Positions 5,191 to 14,087 of a stretch of 15,488 nucleotides of DNA are shown in pieces (positions within the stretch are counted from its first letter, which is position 1; each line of letters opens with the position of its first letter). The position numbers and the translations under genes were made by a program. The notes beneath the pieces were generated by a model that saw only the letters and a program-made list of their open reading frames with translations, was not told where the DNA came from and made no database searches. Origin of the DNA: Deltaproteobacteria bacterium (GTDB lineage: Bacteria; Desulfobacterota_B; Binatia; UBA9968); NCBI GenBank assembly GCA_016193385.1, contig JACPSF010000071.1:1-15488 (forward strand). Reading direction: 5' to 3'.

Positions 5191-6707
5191 AAGATAGTTT
5201 CTCCCGATTTTCGTTCAGCTCTCTCTTTGGTCAACTTATGGCGCAGAATTTTGCCGACGGGACTCTTGGGAAGCAGCCGGGCGAACTCGATCGCATGCGG
5301 CACTTTGAACGGGGCGATATGCCGCCGCATCTCTTCCCGTATCGACTCGGCCAGGCGATCGGAGGGCTCGTGCCCTTCTCCCAGGACAACGACAGCACGT
5401 ATCCGGTTTCCGATCTCCGAATCGGGCTCGGGAACCACCGCCGCTTCGATGACCGCCGGGTGCCTTTGCAGAGCATTTTCAATCTCGGCGGGCGAGATAA
5501 AAATTCCCCGGCTCTTAAAGCAGTCGTCGGCGCGCCCGGCGATGAAAAAGTAGCCCTCTCCATCCTGATAAGCCAGGTCTCCGGTGCGAAACCAACCCTC
5601 TTGGATAAGGGCTGTGGTCCGCTCCGGATCTTTGTAGTAGCCGAGAAAGAGTCCCGGGTCATAGGCCGAAATGGCGAAGTAGCCCACCTCACCGGGGACG
5701 ACCGGTTGCCCGTGGTCGTTCAGGATCGCGACCTGGCTGCATTGGCCCCTGACCGATTACGAGCTGGAACTCGGAGACGCCGTAGTGCTCGTACAGCTCG
5801 CAGCCGACGCGCCGCTTCCATTCGTGATAGGTCGCTTCCCGCAGTGCCTCCCCCGTGGAATTCGCGCATCTCAGGCTTGCGAGGTCGTACCGCTTTTCGA
5901 AATCGGGGATGGCCAGCAGCCTGCGATAGACGGTGGCGACGGAGTAGAGCACCGTGACGCGATGGCGCTCGATCAAGGCCAGGATGTTTTCCTGGCTCGC
6001 CCGGCCGGAGAGGATAGCGCCGCAGACGCGGTTGCGCAGCGGGAAGAGGAGGTTATGGCCGAGGGCGCTGATGAAGCTCCATTCGCCTGTGGCCATGACG
6101 ACATCGCCCTGTTTCGGCGGGAGCCTCAAGCGGTTCAGATCGCCAAGGGCCACGAGCCAGCGATGGGCATGGATGATTCCCTTGGGCTTTCCCGTGGTGC
6201 CGGAAGTGTAGACGAGAAACGCCGGCTCGTCGGCGGCGGTATCCTCGACTTTGCCACCCTCACCTTCGTTTCCGAGGAGCGATTCCCAGGAGATCTCGCC
6301 GGTCTCGGCGCCGCCGGCGCAGATCACTCTCTGTACCGAACTACCCCGGCGGATCGCGCGCAGCGCTTCCGCGCGCGAGGCCTCGGTGAAGGCGAGACGC
6401 GGCTCGGCCTCCTGGAGAATGGTCGAGAGTTCCGCGGGGAGGCGATGGCAAACTCCGGGGCGTTGGCCATCCGGATGAGGACGAGATCTCCGCGTTCGAC
6501 GTCGAGACGTTTAAGTTCCCGGGCCAGGGCGTCAACCCTGCGCTTGAGCTCGCCGTAGGTCACGGCGCCTCCTTCATAGAGCAGGGCCGGATGTCCTCCC
6601 AGCCCGTCTTCCACCGGCCGCTCCAGCGCTTCGCGCGCGATGTTCAAGCGCTCGGGATAGCAGCGGTAGCCCGGCGGCGGGGCTTGCGTGGCTTCAGCCT
6701 CAGGCAT
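5187..6707 (-). pseudogene. Benzoate-CoA-ligase-like AMP-forming acyl-CoA synthetase, broken by two deletion-frameshifts
   Basis: Three frames together encode one ANL-superfamily ligase. Frame 1 (6707 to about 6440) gives PALLYEGGAVTYGELKRRVD and MANAPEFAIA. Frame 2 (about 6440 to about 5740) resumes at LPAELSTILQEAEPRLAFTE and carries the P-loop-like YTSGTTGKPKGIIHAH, then YGVSEFQLVIGQGP. Frame 3 (about 5740 to 5187) resumes at QVAILNDHGQPVVPGEVGY and carries GWFRTGDLAYQDGEGYFFIA, GRADDCFKSRGIFISPAEIE and the catalytic-Lys motif PKSPVGKILR. At each join, residues normally present are missing: about 17-20 after PEFAIA and about 13-16 after IGQGP. These are deletions rather than single-base slips. 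The intact form would be about 540 aa, usual for benzoate/aryl-CoA ligases. It starts 4 nt after the crotonase stop and overlaps the oxidoreductase start. An assembly error would make it functional. Confidence 0.75.
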
Positions 6708-6711
6708 GGCT

Positions 6712-7626
6712 TCAATCTTTCTTCTTCGGATTCGCAGCGCGTGACGCGAAGGGCCAGCCGGCGTCGTAGGGATAGGTATAGCGCGCGTCCCTTTTTTCCC
6801 GGAACGCGCGCATCCCTTCCTGGCAGTCCTTAGTGCGTGTGATCTCGAGCACAGCCTCCAGCTCCTGGCGATAGCCCTCGTCGGTGCGGTTCCAGTTCCA
6901 GTACATTTTCACCAGCCGCTTGGCCTGGCGCACCGACAGGTAGGGATTCGCAGCGATCCTTCCCGCCAGAGAGAAGGCCTCTTTCAGGAGCCTTCGGTGC
7001 GGCACGACCTCGTCGACCAAGCCGATCCGCACGGCCTCCTTGGCGTCGACGATCTCACCGGTCAAGATGAGGCGCATCGCCCGTCCCAGCCCGACGAGCT
7101 TCGGCAGGTTTCTCGTCCCGCCGCTTTCGGGGATGAAGCCGGCCGGCACGGCTACTTCGCCGAGCCTCGCGCGCTCGGAAGCGATTCGAATATCACACAG
7201 CGTGGTCATCTCGAGGCCGATTCCGACGGCGGCTCCGTTGATCGCGGCGATCGTGACCTGGGGCAAGTCCTCGAGCTTGCGCATGGCGCTCTGCAGCACC
7301 TTGTGGCGCAGGTCATTGAAAAAATGCTCCGCCAGTTCTTTGTACGGACCGGTGATTCCCATGGTGCCGGCGACGGCTCCCAAGGCCTCGGCCTCGGAAT
7401 GGAGATCTCCGCCGGCGCAGAAGCCCCGTCCCTCTCCCGTGAGGATGACCACCTTGAGGATCGAGTTGCGCGCAATTTCGCTGAGCAGGGCGTCGAGCTC
7501 CAGGCGCATCAGCGGGTCCATGGCATTGAGGTAATCCGGGCGGTTGAGCGTGATGAGACCGATGCAAGGCTCGCCGGGCCGTTTCGGATTTTCGTGAACC
7601 GACCACTTCAGCGCTTTGTACTCCAT
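6712..7626 (-). CDS. Enoyl-CoA hydratase/isomerase (crotonase) family protein
   Basis: A 304-aa crotonase-fold enzyme acting on acyl-CoA thioesters. The oxyanion-hole segments are GEGRGFCAGGDLHSEAEA (about 65-82) and INGAAVGIGLEMTTLCDIRI (129-148), followed by LTGEIVDAKEAVRIGLVDEV (188-207), the family's C-terminal signature. Glu139 matches the first catalytic Glu of rat mitochondrial hydratase (Glu144). The second (Glu164, in the FGQPE motif) aligns with Ala159 in LGEVAVPAG, so classical hydration is doubtful; isomerase, hydrolase or lyase chemistry is possible. The ATG at 7626 is chosen because GGAGGAGG lies 7 nt upstream; a longer frame reaches 7698 without such a site. It is 4 nt before the CoA-ligase gene and 213 nt after ubiD, so it may have its own promoter or be read through from ubiD. 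Confidence 0.85.
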   Translation of the reverse strand: MEYKALKWSVHENPKRPGEPCIGLITLNRPDYLNAMDPLMRLELDALLSEIARNSILKVVILTGEGRGFCAGGDLHSEAEALGAVAGTMGITGPYKELAEHFFNDLRHKVLQSAMRKLEDLPQVTIAAINGAAVGIGLEMTTLCDIRIASERARLGEVAVPAGFIPESGGTRNLPKLVGLGRAMRLILTGEIVDAKEAVRIGLVDEVVPHRRLLKEAFSLAGRIAANPYLSVRQAKRLVKMYWNWNRTDEGYRQELEAVLEITRTKDCQEGMRAFREKRDARYTYPYDAGWPFASRAANPKKKD

Positions 7627-7683
7627 TCGTTTGCCTCCTCCAAAATGTTGAAAGAGGAGCAAGCCCGAAGACCGCAGACAAGC

Positions 7684-7765
7684 CCTGCGGGATTGCAAAT
7701 TCCAAATCTCAGATGGCCAATTTGAATTTGAGATCTGCCATTTGAGATTCCGAGCGGAGCGAGGA
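7684..7765. repeat. AT-rich quasi-repeat block between ubiD and the crotonase gene
   Basis: The block begins CCCTGCGGGATTGCAAATT and runs through alternating CAAATCTCAGATGG, AATTTGAATTTGAGATCTG and CCATTTGAGATTCC, ending GAGCGGAGCGAGGATG. The 13-mer ATCTCAAATGGCA is shared (opposite strand, 7736-7748) with 1821-1833. The leading CCCTKCGGGAT hairpin is also shared with that region, and the end resembles the unit at 2299-2323. No gene is visible in 7627-7839. The composition contrasts sharply with the GC-rich genes on both sides. Confidence 0.5.
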
Positions 7766-7839
7766 TGGGTCCATCGGCTGCGGCCGGAAGGCTTGTTCCT
7801 CTGGCATGTGGACTTATTTAATACGCTAGTATTGGTTTC

Positions 7840-9531
7840 TTAGCTATCTCCGTCGTCCTTTTTCTGCGGGTAATAAGAAGTGTTCGGCGGGATCTCCCGT
7901 GTAGAGCGGCGTTCATGCGCAATCTTTTCCCCCGTTTCCCAATACCTGCCTTCAGCCGCGAGCCTGGCCTCCTCGTCGAGCTCAGCGTTCCAGTCTCCGA
8001 GGGAGTGACCGTACCAGGGCGATTCCGGTTCGAGCTTAGGAAGGCCGAGCTTTTCCCACAGGCGGCGCGAACGTTCCATGTACTCCCGCTTCGGCAGGGA
8101 GATCGGCGGGAAGGTCCCTTTGAGCGTGGCATCCCACAGCAGGCAGGAGTCATCGGCCGAGCCCCGCGTGTCGTGTCGGGGGGCATGCCCCACGTCGGTC
8201 CCGCGCAGAATCTGCACGTCCTCGTGCGGCCGGGAGCGATAGCCCAAAGCCCAGAACACGGCATCGAGATTCTCCGGGTCGATATCTTTGTCCACTGCAA
8301 TGACGATCTTCGACATCGAAGGGCGAAAGGCGACCGCGCCCAGAAGCGCCCGCCAGACCTCGGCGCGCGTCGGCTTCTCCATCTGCACGATGGTCAGCTT
8401 CTGCGTGGCGGTCAGCGGTTCATGAAGGACAACCCGCGCCACGCTTTTCACCCCGAGCCCGTTGCGCAGATGGTCCAGATAGAGCGGCTCATAGGCCATC
8501 TTCTTCATCACGCTCGATTCCGAGGGCGTCACCTGGCTGATGATCGAGCAGAGGATGGCCGTCCTTCTGCGCGTGATGCAGGTCACTTCCATGAAAGGGT
8601 TGTATTCTTTCGGATTGACGTGGCCGTGGGATTCGCCGAAGGGAGCCTCGGGCTCTAGCCACTCGGTCGAGATGAGGCCTTCGATGATGATCTCGGCGTC
8701 GGCCGGCACGAGCAGCGGTACGGTCCTGGCCCTGACCACGCGAATGGGGGCCCTGACCAGCCCTCCGGCCACGGCCAGTTCGTCGGTGTCGTAAGCGAGC
8801 TTCTGAGCCGACACGTAGGAGATCACCGGGACCCCGCCGATGCACAGAGCCGCCGGCATGCTCTCGCCTCTCGCCCGGTATTTCTCCCAGTGGATGTAGA
8901 TGCCCTGCCCCAGCTCGATCGAAGGATTGCAGCCGAGGCGATCGCGGGCCTTGATCATGGCGCGATAGGTACCGATGTTCTGGATGCCGCTATCGGGATC
9001 TTTGGAGATGAAATGAGCGGCGCTCACGTAGGGAGCGTTATCCCAACCCGGCGTCGATATCGGCACCGGGATGGCGTCGAGCCCCCGCCCGGGAACCTTG
9101 AGCTCTTCTCCCTCAAAGATCAGCTCATGAACCGGCGCGGCCTTCGAAGGGATCTCGACCGGCGGGATGGGATTGGCCTTGGCGTCGGCCCAGAGCTGGT
9201 TGACTTTTGACGGATCGGCTCCGAGGCCGATGCCGTAGATCCTGCGGTTTGCGGCCAGTACGCCGATGGCCACCGGGATGTCGTACTTTTTTCCCTGTGA
9301 ATCAACTGGCTGCTCGAAAAGAAAAGCCTTGCGGTCCTTTTCCTTGATACCGCCCCGAAACTGCCAGCGGACCAGGGGGTGCATCTCCTGATCTTTGTCC
9401 ACCGGTTCTTTTATTCGGATCAGCAGGCCTTCGCGCTCGAGACTCTCCAGGTGATCGTGCAGGTCGGGATACCTTCGCGGGGGGACCTCCGCAGACGCAT
9501 CAGGGGCGGGCGAATAGTCCCTTTTAACCAT
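7840..9531 (-). CDS. UbiD-family decarboxylase (prenylated-FMN dependent)
   Basis: A 563-aa cytoplasmic enzyme of the UbiD/Fdc1 group, which reversibly (de)carboxylates aromatic or alpha,beta-unsaturated acids using prenylated FMN. The Arg-Glu-Glu catalytic triad known from Aspergillus Fdc1 (R173, E277, E282) is present: Arg190 in NIGTYRAM, and Glu295 and Glu300 in PEAPFGE. Also visible are MHPLVRWQFRGGI near residues 50-61, the metal/prFMN region GIYIHWEKYRARGESMPAAL (210-229), and a long C-terminal domain. The tail (about 470-563) is extended and charged. I place the start at the ATG at 9531; the frame continues to a GTG at 9573, but no good ribosome binding site supports either (GAGAAGG abuts the ATG). 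It is the first gene of the minus-strand catabolic group. The UbiX partner that makes prFMN is not in the window. Phthaloyl-CoA or hydroxybenzoate decarboxylases are relatives; the substrate here is unknown. Confidence 0.9.
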   Translation of the reverse strand: MVKRDYSPAPDASAEVPPRRYPDLHDHLESLEREGLLIRIKEPVDKDQEMHPLVRWQFRGGIKEKDRKAFLFEQPVDSQGKKYDIPVAIGVLAANRRIYGIGLGADPSKVNQLWADAKANPIPPVEIPSKAAPVHELIFEGEELKVPGRGLDAIPVPISTPGWDNAPYVSAAHFISKDPDSGIQNIGTYRAMIKARDRLGCNPSIELGQGIYIHWEKYRARGESMPAALCIGGVPVISYVSAQKLAYDTDELAVAGGLVRAPIRVVRARTVPLLVPADAEIIIEGLISTEWLEPEAPFGESHGHVNPKEYNPFMEVTCITRRRTAILCSIISQVTPSESSVMKKMAYEPLYLDHLRNGLGVKSVARVVLHEPLTATQKLTIVQMEKPTRAEVWRALLGAVAFRPSMSKIVIAVDKDIDPENLDAVFWALGYRSRPHEDVQILRGTDVGHAPRHDTRGSADDSCLLWDATLKGTFPPISLPKREYMERSRRLWEKLGLPKLEPESPWYGHSLGDWNAELDEEARLAAEGRYWETGEKIAHERRSTREIPPNTSYYPQKKDDGDS

Positions 9532-9666
9532 GTCCTTCTCGCACTTTCGGCGCTGCCCAGGAGACGAACGCACGATAGCTTATAACAAATAGAGGGTTGG
9601 GCGTAAAGCTGGCAGGCATCCTGGCGCTCCTTGAGACACCAGGGGGAAGTTGTTAATTTGGGTCGG

Positions 9667-10044
9667 ATGCTGATTAGTATGGATGCTCGGCTGCGAGAGG
9701 GAATTCGTTTATTCAATGCCGGGCGCTACTTCGAGTCGCACGAGCGCTTCGAGGAGCTTTATGTCGGGGCCGAGGAGCAGCACAAGCCGTTTCTCGAGGG
9801 GTTGATCCAGCTCGCGGCGGCCTGCCGGCTCGTTTGTGATTTCGGCGAGATCAAGGGGCCGGTCCGCATGGTTCACCAGGCCCTGATCCGCCTGGAGAAT
9901 TACCAGCCGACTTACCTTCAGATAAGGGTGAAAGATCTGATCGCCGGGATGGAGGCGTGGGCCAAGCGCGCCGAAACCGATGCGGGGGCTGTGCGCGAGG
10001 AGATCCCGAAAATTCGCCGCCGACGTTTTCTCTTCTTCGGATGA
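9667..10044 (+). CDS. DUF309 family small protein
   Basis: About 125 aa of all-helical sequence with the DUF309 signature: RLREGIRLFNAGRYFESHER, FEELYVGAEEQHKPFLEGLI, QLAAACRLVCDFGEIKGPVR. These correspond to the family pattern of an N/G-Y-x-E-x-HE-x-xE helix, an FLxGLIQ-A helix and a third amphipathic helix. The usual tryptophan of the EELW motif is Tyr here. Its biochemical role is unknown in general. The TGA overlaps the ATG of mfd (ATGA, 10041-10044), so the two are very likely translationally coupled. The start is uncertain: ATG at 9667 or 9679, or TTG at 9658 with an AGGGGGA about 10 nt upstream. Homologous sequence begins only at about MDARLREG (9679). It is divergent from ubiD across a 135-nt gap with a weak CCTGG...CCAGG inverted repeat. 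Confidence 0.75.
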   Translation: MLISMDARLREGIRLFNAGRYFESHERFEELYVGAEEQHKPFLEGLIQLAAACRLVCDFGEIKGPVRMVHQALIRLENYQPTYLQIRVKDLIAGMEAWAKRAETDAGAVREEIPKIRRRRFLFFG

Positions 10045-13000
10045 TTTCAGCAAGCCTGGAAGCAAGACTCAAGCCCTTTAGGAGCGTTCACGGCCTCAAG
10101 GGGGGGGCGCGCGCCTTTTGCCTGTCTCGCCTGGCCGCGCTAGGCGAGCGGCCCATACTCGCCATTGCCCCCACGCAGCGGGAGGCCGAAAATCTGTTTT
10201 CGGACCTGGCTTTTTTCTTGGGCGAAGATGGCTCACCCGGACCCCTGAAAAAACGGCTCCATCTCTTTCCTTCTTGGGAGGTGCTTCCGTTTGAAAGGCT
10301 CTCTCCCCATCCTGACAACGTGGCGGCGCGGCTGGAAGGTCTCTACCATCTGCTCGAATCCCGATGGCCGATCTGGGTTTCCACTCCCGCGGCCCTGTTC
10401 CAACGGGTGATCCCGAAGGAGGTCTTTAGAGAGTCCTATCTTTATCTCGTGGCGGGCCAGGAGCTGCGGCGCGAAGGCTTGGTCGAGCATCTGGTCGGAT
10501 GGGGATTTCAGCGCGTCCCGTTGGTCGAGGAGCGTGGAGATTTCAGCGTGCGCGGGGCGATCGTGGATCTGTTTCCGCCCGCTTATTCGCTCCCGCTGCG
10601 GCTTGAGTTCGACGGCGACCGCTTGGAGTCGATTCGGGAGTTCAATCCCGCCACCCAACGCTCGCAGAGCTCCGAGCAGGAGTTGCTGGTTTTGCCCGTA
10701 CGGGAGTTTTCGCTTGGGCACAACGAGGAGATGGGTGAGATCGTGCGGCGCATCGAGCGCCGGGCGGAGGAGTTGGAGCTCGAGCGGAAGGAAAAAAACT
10801 CGCTCTTGGAATCGCTCCAACAAGGAGTGCCGTTTGTCGGGATGGAGCTTCTCGTGCCCTATTTTTATCCCGGGCTTTCGTCCGTCTTTGCCTACCTGCC
10901 ATCCGATACGCTGGTCTGGCTGGACCAGGCCGCGCGCGTGGAAGCGGAGGCCGAGCGGTTTGCGGCGCAGTGCTGGGAGAGATCGGCTAAGGCAAAGGAG
11001 GGGGGCCGCTTTATTCCCCCGGTGGAAAGTCTTTATTTGAGCGAGGAGGAATGGCAGGAGGGCCTTTCGCTCTTTCCCCGGGTCCATACGGAGTCGCTTG
11101 AGGTGATCCCGCCCCATGGAAAAGCGGCGCAGGCGCTGCTCGTTGTCAAATCTTATCTGAACAGCGATCTGCGGCTCGAAATTTCGGCCGGCCACGCCAG
11201 GGAGCTTTCCCTCAAGCCTCTCGTGCAGCGGCTGGAGGATTGGAAGGGGGAGAGGGTTTTCTTCGTCGTTCCCACGCCTGCGGATGCCACCCGGCTCAGA
11301 GAGTTGCTCGCCCATTATGAGGTGCCGATCGCTCAGCAGGAGACCCCTTTCCCGCTCCTCCTTGCCGGCGCGGCGACTTCCCGCTCCATCCTGGTGGGGG
11401 GCTTGACCGAGGGGTTTCGCCTGCCTGAGGAGCACCTGGTTCTGATCACCGCGGATGAGATCTTTGGCACCCAAAGGAGCCAGCGGCCGAGTCAGAAAAG
11501 AGCTCACCCGAGCCACTTCATCACCAGTCTGAGCGAGCTCAAACAGGATGACTATGTCGTCCATTTGGATCATGGAATCGGCATCTATCGCGGGCTCAAA
11601 TTTCTCAAGGTGGAGGGCGTGGAGGGCGAATTCCTCCACCTGGAATACCAGGGTGGCGACCGACTCTATCTGCCGGTGGACCGGATCAACCTGGTTCAGA
11701 AATACATCGGAGGTGATGGGACCTCACCGGGGCTGGACCGATTAGGAGGGACTTCCTGGGAAAAGGTCAAAGCGAGAACCCGCCGCTCGGTGCTGGCCAT
11801 GGCCCAGGAGCTGCTGGAGATCTATGCGGCGCGCGAGGTTCATGAGGGGCACGCCTACCCGTCTCCCGATCAGCTCTACCGCGAGTTCGAGGCCTCTTTT
11901 GAATTTGAGGAAACCCCGGATCAGCTACGGGCCATTACGGAGGTGCTGAAGGATATGGAGGGAAGGAGGCCCATGGATCGGCTGATCTGCGGCGACGTGG
12001 GATACGGCAAGACCGAGGTGGCGCTTCGGGCCGCGTTTCTCGCCGTCATGGAGGGCAAGCAGGTGGCGGTTTTGGTTCCGACGACGATCCTGGCCCAGCA
12101 GCATCTCCAGACGTTTCGCCACCGCCTGCGCAATTATCCCGTACGCGTGGAGATGCTGAGCCGGTTTCTCACCCCCAAAGAAAATCAGCGCGTGCTCAAG
12201 GATCTATCCGGGGGGCTGGTCGACATCGTGATCGGGACGCACCGCTTGCTGCAAAAGGATGTCCAGTTCAAGGATCTCGGTCTCGTCGTGATCGACGAGG
12301 AGCATCGCTTCGGCGTCGCCCATAAAGAGAGGCTAAAGAAGCTGCGCCACATGGTCGATGTCATTAGTCTGACGGCTACCCCGATCCCGCGCACCCTACA
12401 TATGTCCCTGATCGGGATTCGCGACATGAGCATCATCGAAACCGCGCCCCTGGACCGCCTGGCGATCCGGACCTACATCAGCAAGTACGACGAGCAGGTT
12501 ATCCGGGACGCCATCCTGCGCGAGATCCTGCGCGGCGGGCAGGTCTTTTTTCTGCACAATCGAGTCGAGACCATTTCCCGCATGGCGCAAAAGCTTCAGG
12601 ATTTGGTTCCTGAGGCGAAGATCGCGGTCGCTCACGGGCAGATGCGCCCGCGGGAGCTGGAAAAGGTCATGCTGGATTTCCTGGAAAACCGGGTCCAACT
12701 GCTGGTCTGCTCCGCAATCATCGAGTCGGGGCTCGATTTCCCCAATGCCAACACCATCATGATTAACCGGGCCGACAAGTTCGGCTTGGCCCAACTCTAT
12801 CAACTGCGGGGCCGGATCGGCCGGTCCCATCGGCGCGCCTATGCCTATCTACTCATCCCGGGCGAAAAGATCGTGACGCGCGATGCCGAGCGGAGGCTCA
12901 GAGCGTTGCAGGAGCTGGACGAGCTCGGCGGAGGCTTCAAGCTCGCCCTGCACGATCTGGAGATCCGCGGGGCCGGTAACCTGCTGGGGCGGGAGCAGTC

Positions 13001-13526
13001 GGGGCAGATTGCAGCCGTGGGCTTTGAACTCTACACCGAAATGTTGGAAAACGCGGTGCGGGAACTTAAGGGGGAGGCTGTCAAGCCGGAGGTCGAGCCG
13101 GAGATTCGGCTCGGGATTCCCGCTTATTTTCCCGAACACTACATTCCCGACACCAATCAGCGGCTGCTTTTCTATAAGCGCCTGGCGAGCCTGGACGAGT
13201 TGTCGGAGTTTGAGGCGATCAAAGAGGAGCTAAAGGATCGCTACGGCCTCTTTTCCCAGGAGGTGGAGAACCTCTTTCGCGTGATGGAGCTCCGTCGCAT
13301 TCTCAAGGACTATCTGGTTCAGCAGGTGAGCTACCATGACGGACGGATTTCGCTCCTGTTTCATCCTGAGTCTCCCGTGAAGGTTGACCGGCTCCTCGAG
13401 CTGATCGCCAAGGATCAAACCCGCACCCGTCTCGCGCCCGGCGGCAGGATCTCTTTCACCCCGCAGAGCCGGTCCTGGGACGGGATCATCCCGGAGGTGA
13501 TCGCTTTCCTGCAAGCCATCCATTGA
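10041..13526 (+). CDS. mfd: Transcription-repair coupling factor Mfd
   Basis: A 1161-aa translocase that removes RNA polymerase stalled at DNA lesions and recruits UvrA. The length fits the family (E. coli about 1148). Domains in order: UvrB-like N-terminal region (about 1-330); RNA-polymerase-interacting CarD-like domain with [20 protein letters not shown] from residue 503 and [20 protein letters not shown]; helicase core with Walker [10 protein letters not shown] (651-659), DEEH box (752-755), [13 protein letters not shown] (from about 778) and [18 protein letters not shown] (about 921-938), which covers motif VI and the start of the TRG region; then the C-terminal D7 autoinhibitory domain, [20 protein letters not shown] and onward. 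The ATG at 10041 is chosen because it overlaps the DUF309 stop; the frame is open 84 nt further upstream inside DUF309. All catalytic motifs are intact. Confidence 0.97.
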   Translation: MISASLEARLKPFRSVHGLKGGARAFCLSRLAALGERPILAIAPTQREAENLFSDLAFFLGEDGSPGPLKKRLHLFPSWEVLPFERLSPHPDNVAARLEGLYHLLESRWPIWVSTPAALFQRVIPKEVFRESYLYLVAGQELRREGLVEHLVGWGFQRVPLVEERGDFSVRGAIVDLFPPAYSLPLRLEFDGDRLESIREFNPATQRSQSSEQELLVLPVREFSLGHNEEMGEIVRRIERRAEELELERKEKNSLLESLQQGVPFVGMELLVPYFYPGLSSVFAYLPSDTLVWLDQAARVEAEAERFAAQCWERSAKAKEGGRFIPPVESLYLSEEEWQEGLSLFPRVHTESLEVIPPHGKAAQALLVVKSYLNSDLRLEISAGHARELSLKPLVQRLEDWKGERVFFVVPTPADATRLRELLAHYEVPIAQQETPFPLLLAGAATSRSILVGGLTEGFRLPEEHLVLITADEIFGTQRSQRPSQKRAHPSHFITSLSELKQDDYVVHLDHGIGIYRGLKFLKVEGVEGEFLHLEYQGGDRLYLPVDRINLVQKYIGGDGTSPGLDRLGGTSWEKVKARTRRSVLAMAQELLEIYAAREVHEGHAYPSPDQLYREFEASFEFEETPDQLRAITEVLKDMEGRRPMDRLICGDVGYGKTEVALRAAFLAVMEGKQVAVLVPTTILAQQHLQTFRHRLRNYPVRVEMLSRFLTPKENQRVLKDLSGGLVDIVIGTHRLLQKDVQFKDLGLVVIDEEHRFGVAHKERLKKLRHMVDVISLTATPIPRTLHMSLIGIRDMSIIETAPLDRLAIRTYISKYDEQVIRDAILREILRGGQVFFLHNRVETISRMAQKLQDLVPEAKIAVAHGQMRPRELEKVMLDFLENRVQLLVCSAIIESGLDFPNANTIMINRADKFGLAQLYQLRGRIGRSHRRAYAYLLIPGEKIVTRDAERRLRALQELDELGGGFKLALHDLEIRGAGNLLGREQSGQIAAVGFELYTEMLENAVRELKGEAVKPEVEPEIRLGIPAYFPEHYIPDTNQRLLFYKRLASLDELSEFEAIKEELKDRYGLFSQEVENLFRVMELRRILKDYLVQQVSYHDGRISLLFHPESPVKVDRLLELIAKDQTRTRLAPGGRISFTPQSRSWDGIIPEVIAFLQAIH

Positions 13527-13599
13527 TCGATAGCGCCGCGCAGCGGGCTGGATGGTTGTCACCTGAACGGATTCTGCGGAACAAGCATTCGCGTCTGTA

Positions 13600-13626
13600 T
13601 TGACAAAGCCGGGGGCCCGCTATACA
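13600..13626 (+). promoter_or_regulatory. Possible sigma-70 promoter downstream of mfd
   Basis: TTGACA (13600-13605, perfect -35) and TATACA (13621-13626, good -10) are separated by only 15 nt, shorter than the optimal 17, with a GC-rich spacer (GGGGGCCC). No CDS starts soon after it, so any transcript would be non-coding or a leader reaching 14132. Confidence 0.4.
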
Positions 13627-13906
13627 AGCCGGATCTTACCGAAAGCATCGATGGGCTTCGACAGTGAAATTTATTCTTACGTCTCGCGTGCAGGTCTGAG
13701 AGGTCTGAGGGTCAGGTCTTGGATCTGTGTGTCCGGATGAATCGCTGTCGTGATCCACAGGGTGACTCTCACTTATCGGTGAGAGAAGTCCGGCTCCGTC
13801 TAAGGCGGATAGCTTGGGTAGCAGCATGAAGAGAGATCGACATGCCGAAGCCCACCGACAAAGACAAACCGAATCGGCACAAAGCTAATCCCGAAACTTC
13901 GGTCAG

Positions 13907-13969
13907 GTCGCGGAAGTAGACGGTGCTTCGGCCGCTGCGGCCCTCGATGTCGAGTCCGTTTCCTTTCAC
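13907..13969 (-). pseudogene. Possible remnant of a VOC/glyoxalase-like C-terminus
   Basis: The minus strand reads NGLDIEGRSGRSTVYFRD with coding-like third positions, then continues as unrelated sequence. The STVYFRD ending resembles the penultimate strand of glyoxalase-superfamily proteins (usually YFRDPDGN). Only about 20 residues match and the DPDG turn is absent, so chance similarity is quite possible. Confidence 0.15.
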
Positions 13970-14050
13970 TCTTTACAAAGTCCGGAAGGTCGCGCTTCCA
14001 GACAAGCGTAAAAAATATCTAATAAGTTGTTAGACGTCCTTTCTGTAAAA

Positions 14051-14087
14051 CCCTTCACTCATAAGCGCAGATTGTTCCGCTGAAGGG
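14051..14087 (+). promoter_or_regulatory. Hairpin in the leader of the exported-protein gene
   Basis: CCCTTC (14051-14056) pairs with GAAGGG (14082-14087), and inside it AGCG (14064-14067) pairs with CGCT (14078-14081), with a 7-nt bulge on the left arm. It ends 45 nt before the ATG at 14132, upstream of the ribosome binding site. It could stabilise the mRNA or terminate upstream transcription; no T-run is present. Confidence 0.3.

Noticed and set aside
5785..6558. 257-codon plus-strand frame opposite the CoA-ligase gene
   Set aside because: The opposite strand carries unmistakable ligase motifs. This frame is antisense noise.
10233..11639. 468-codon open frame on the minus strand inside mfd
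   Set aside because: It is antisense to a fully conserved Mfd sequence and shows no domain or start signal, so it is a GC-rich shadow frame.
13781..13801. GAGAGAAGTCCGGCTCC as part of an RNase P RNA gene
   Set aside because: It resembles the GAGGAAAGTCCGGGCTCC core, but the required upstream stem, the downstream ACAGAAACC partner and the overall length are not found.
13980..14003. Rho-independent terminator for mfd
   Set aside because: The stem is good but lies about 450 nt after the mfd stop and is followed by AAGCGTAAAAAATAT rather than a T-run on the plus strand.
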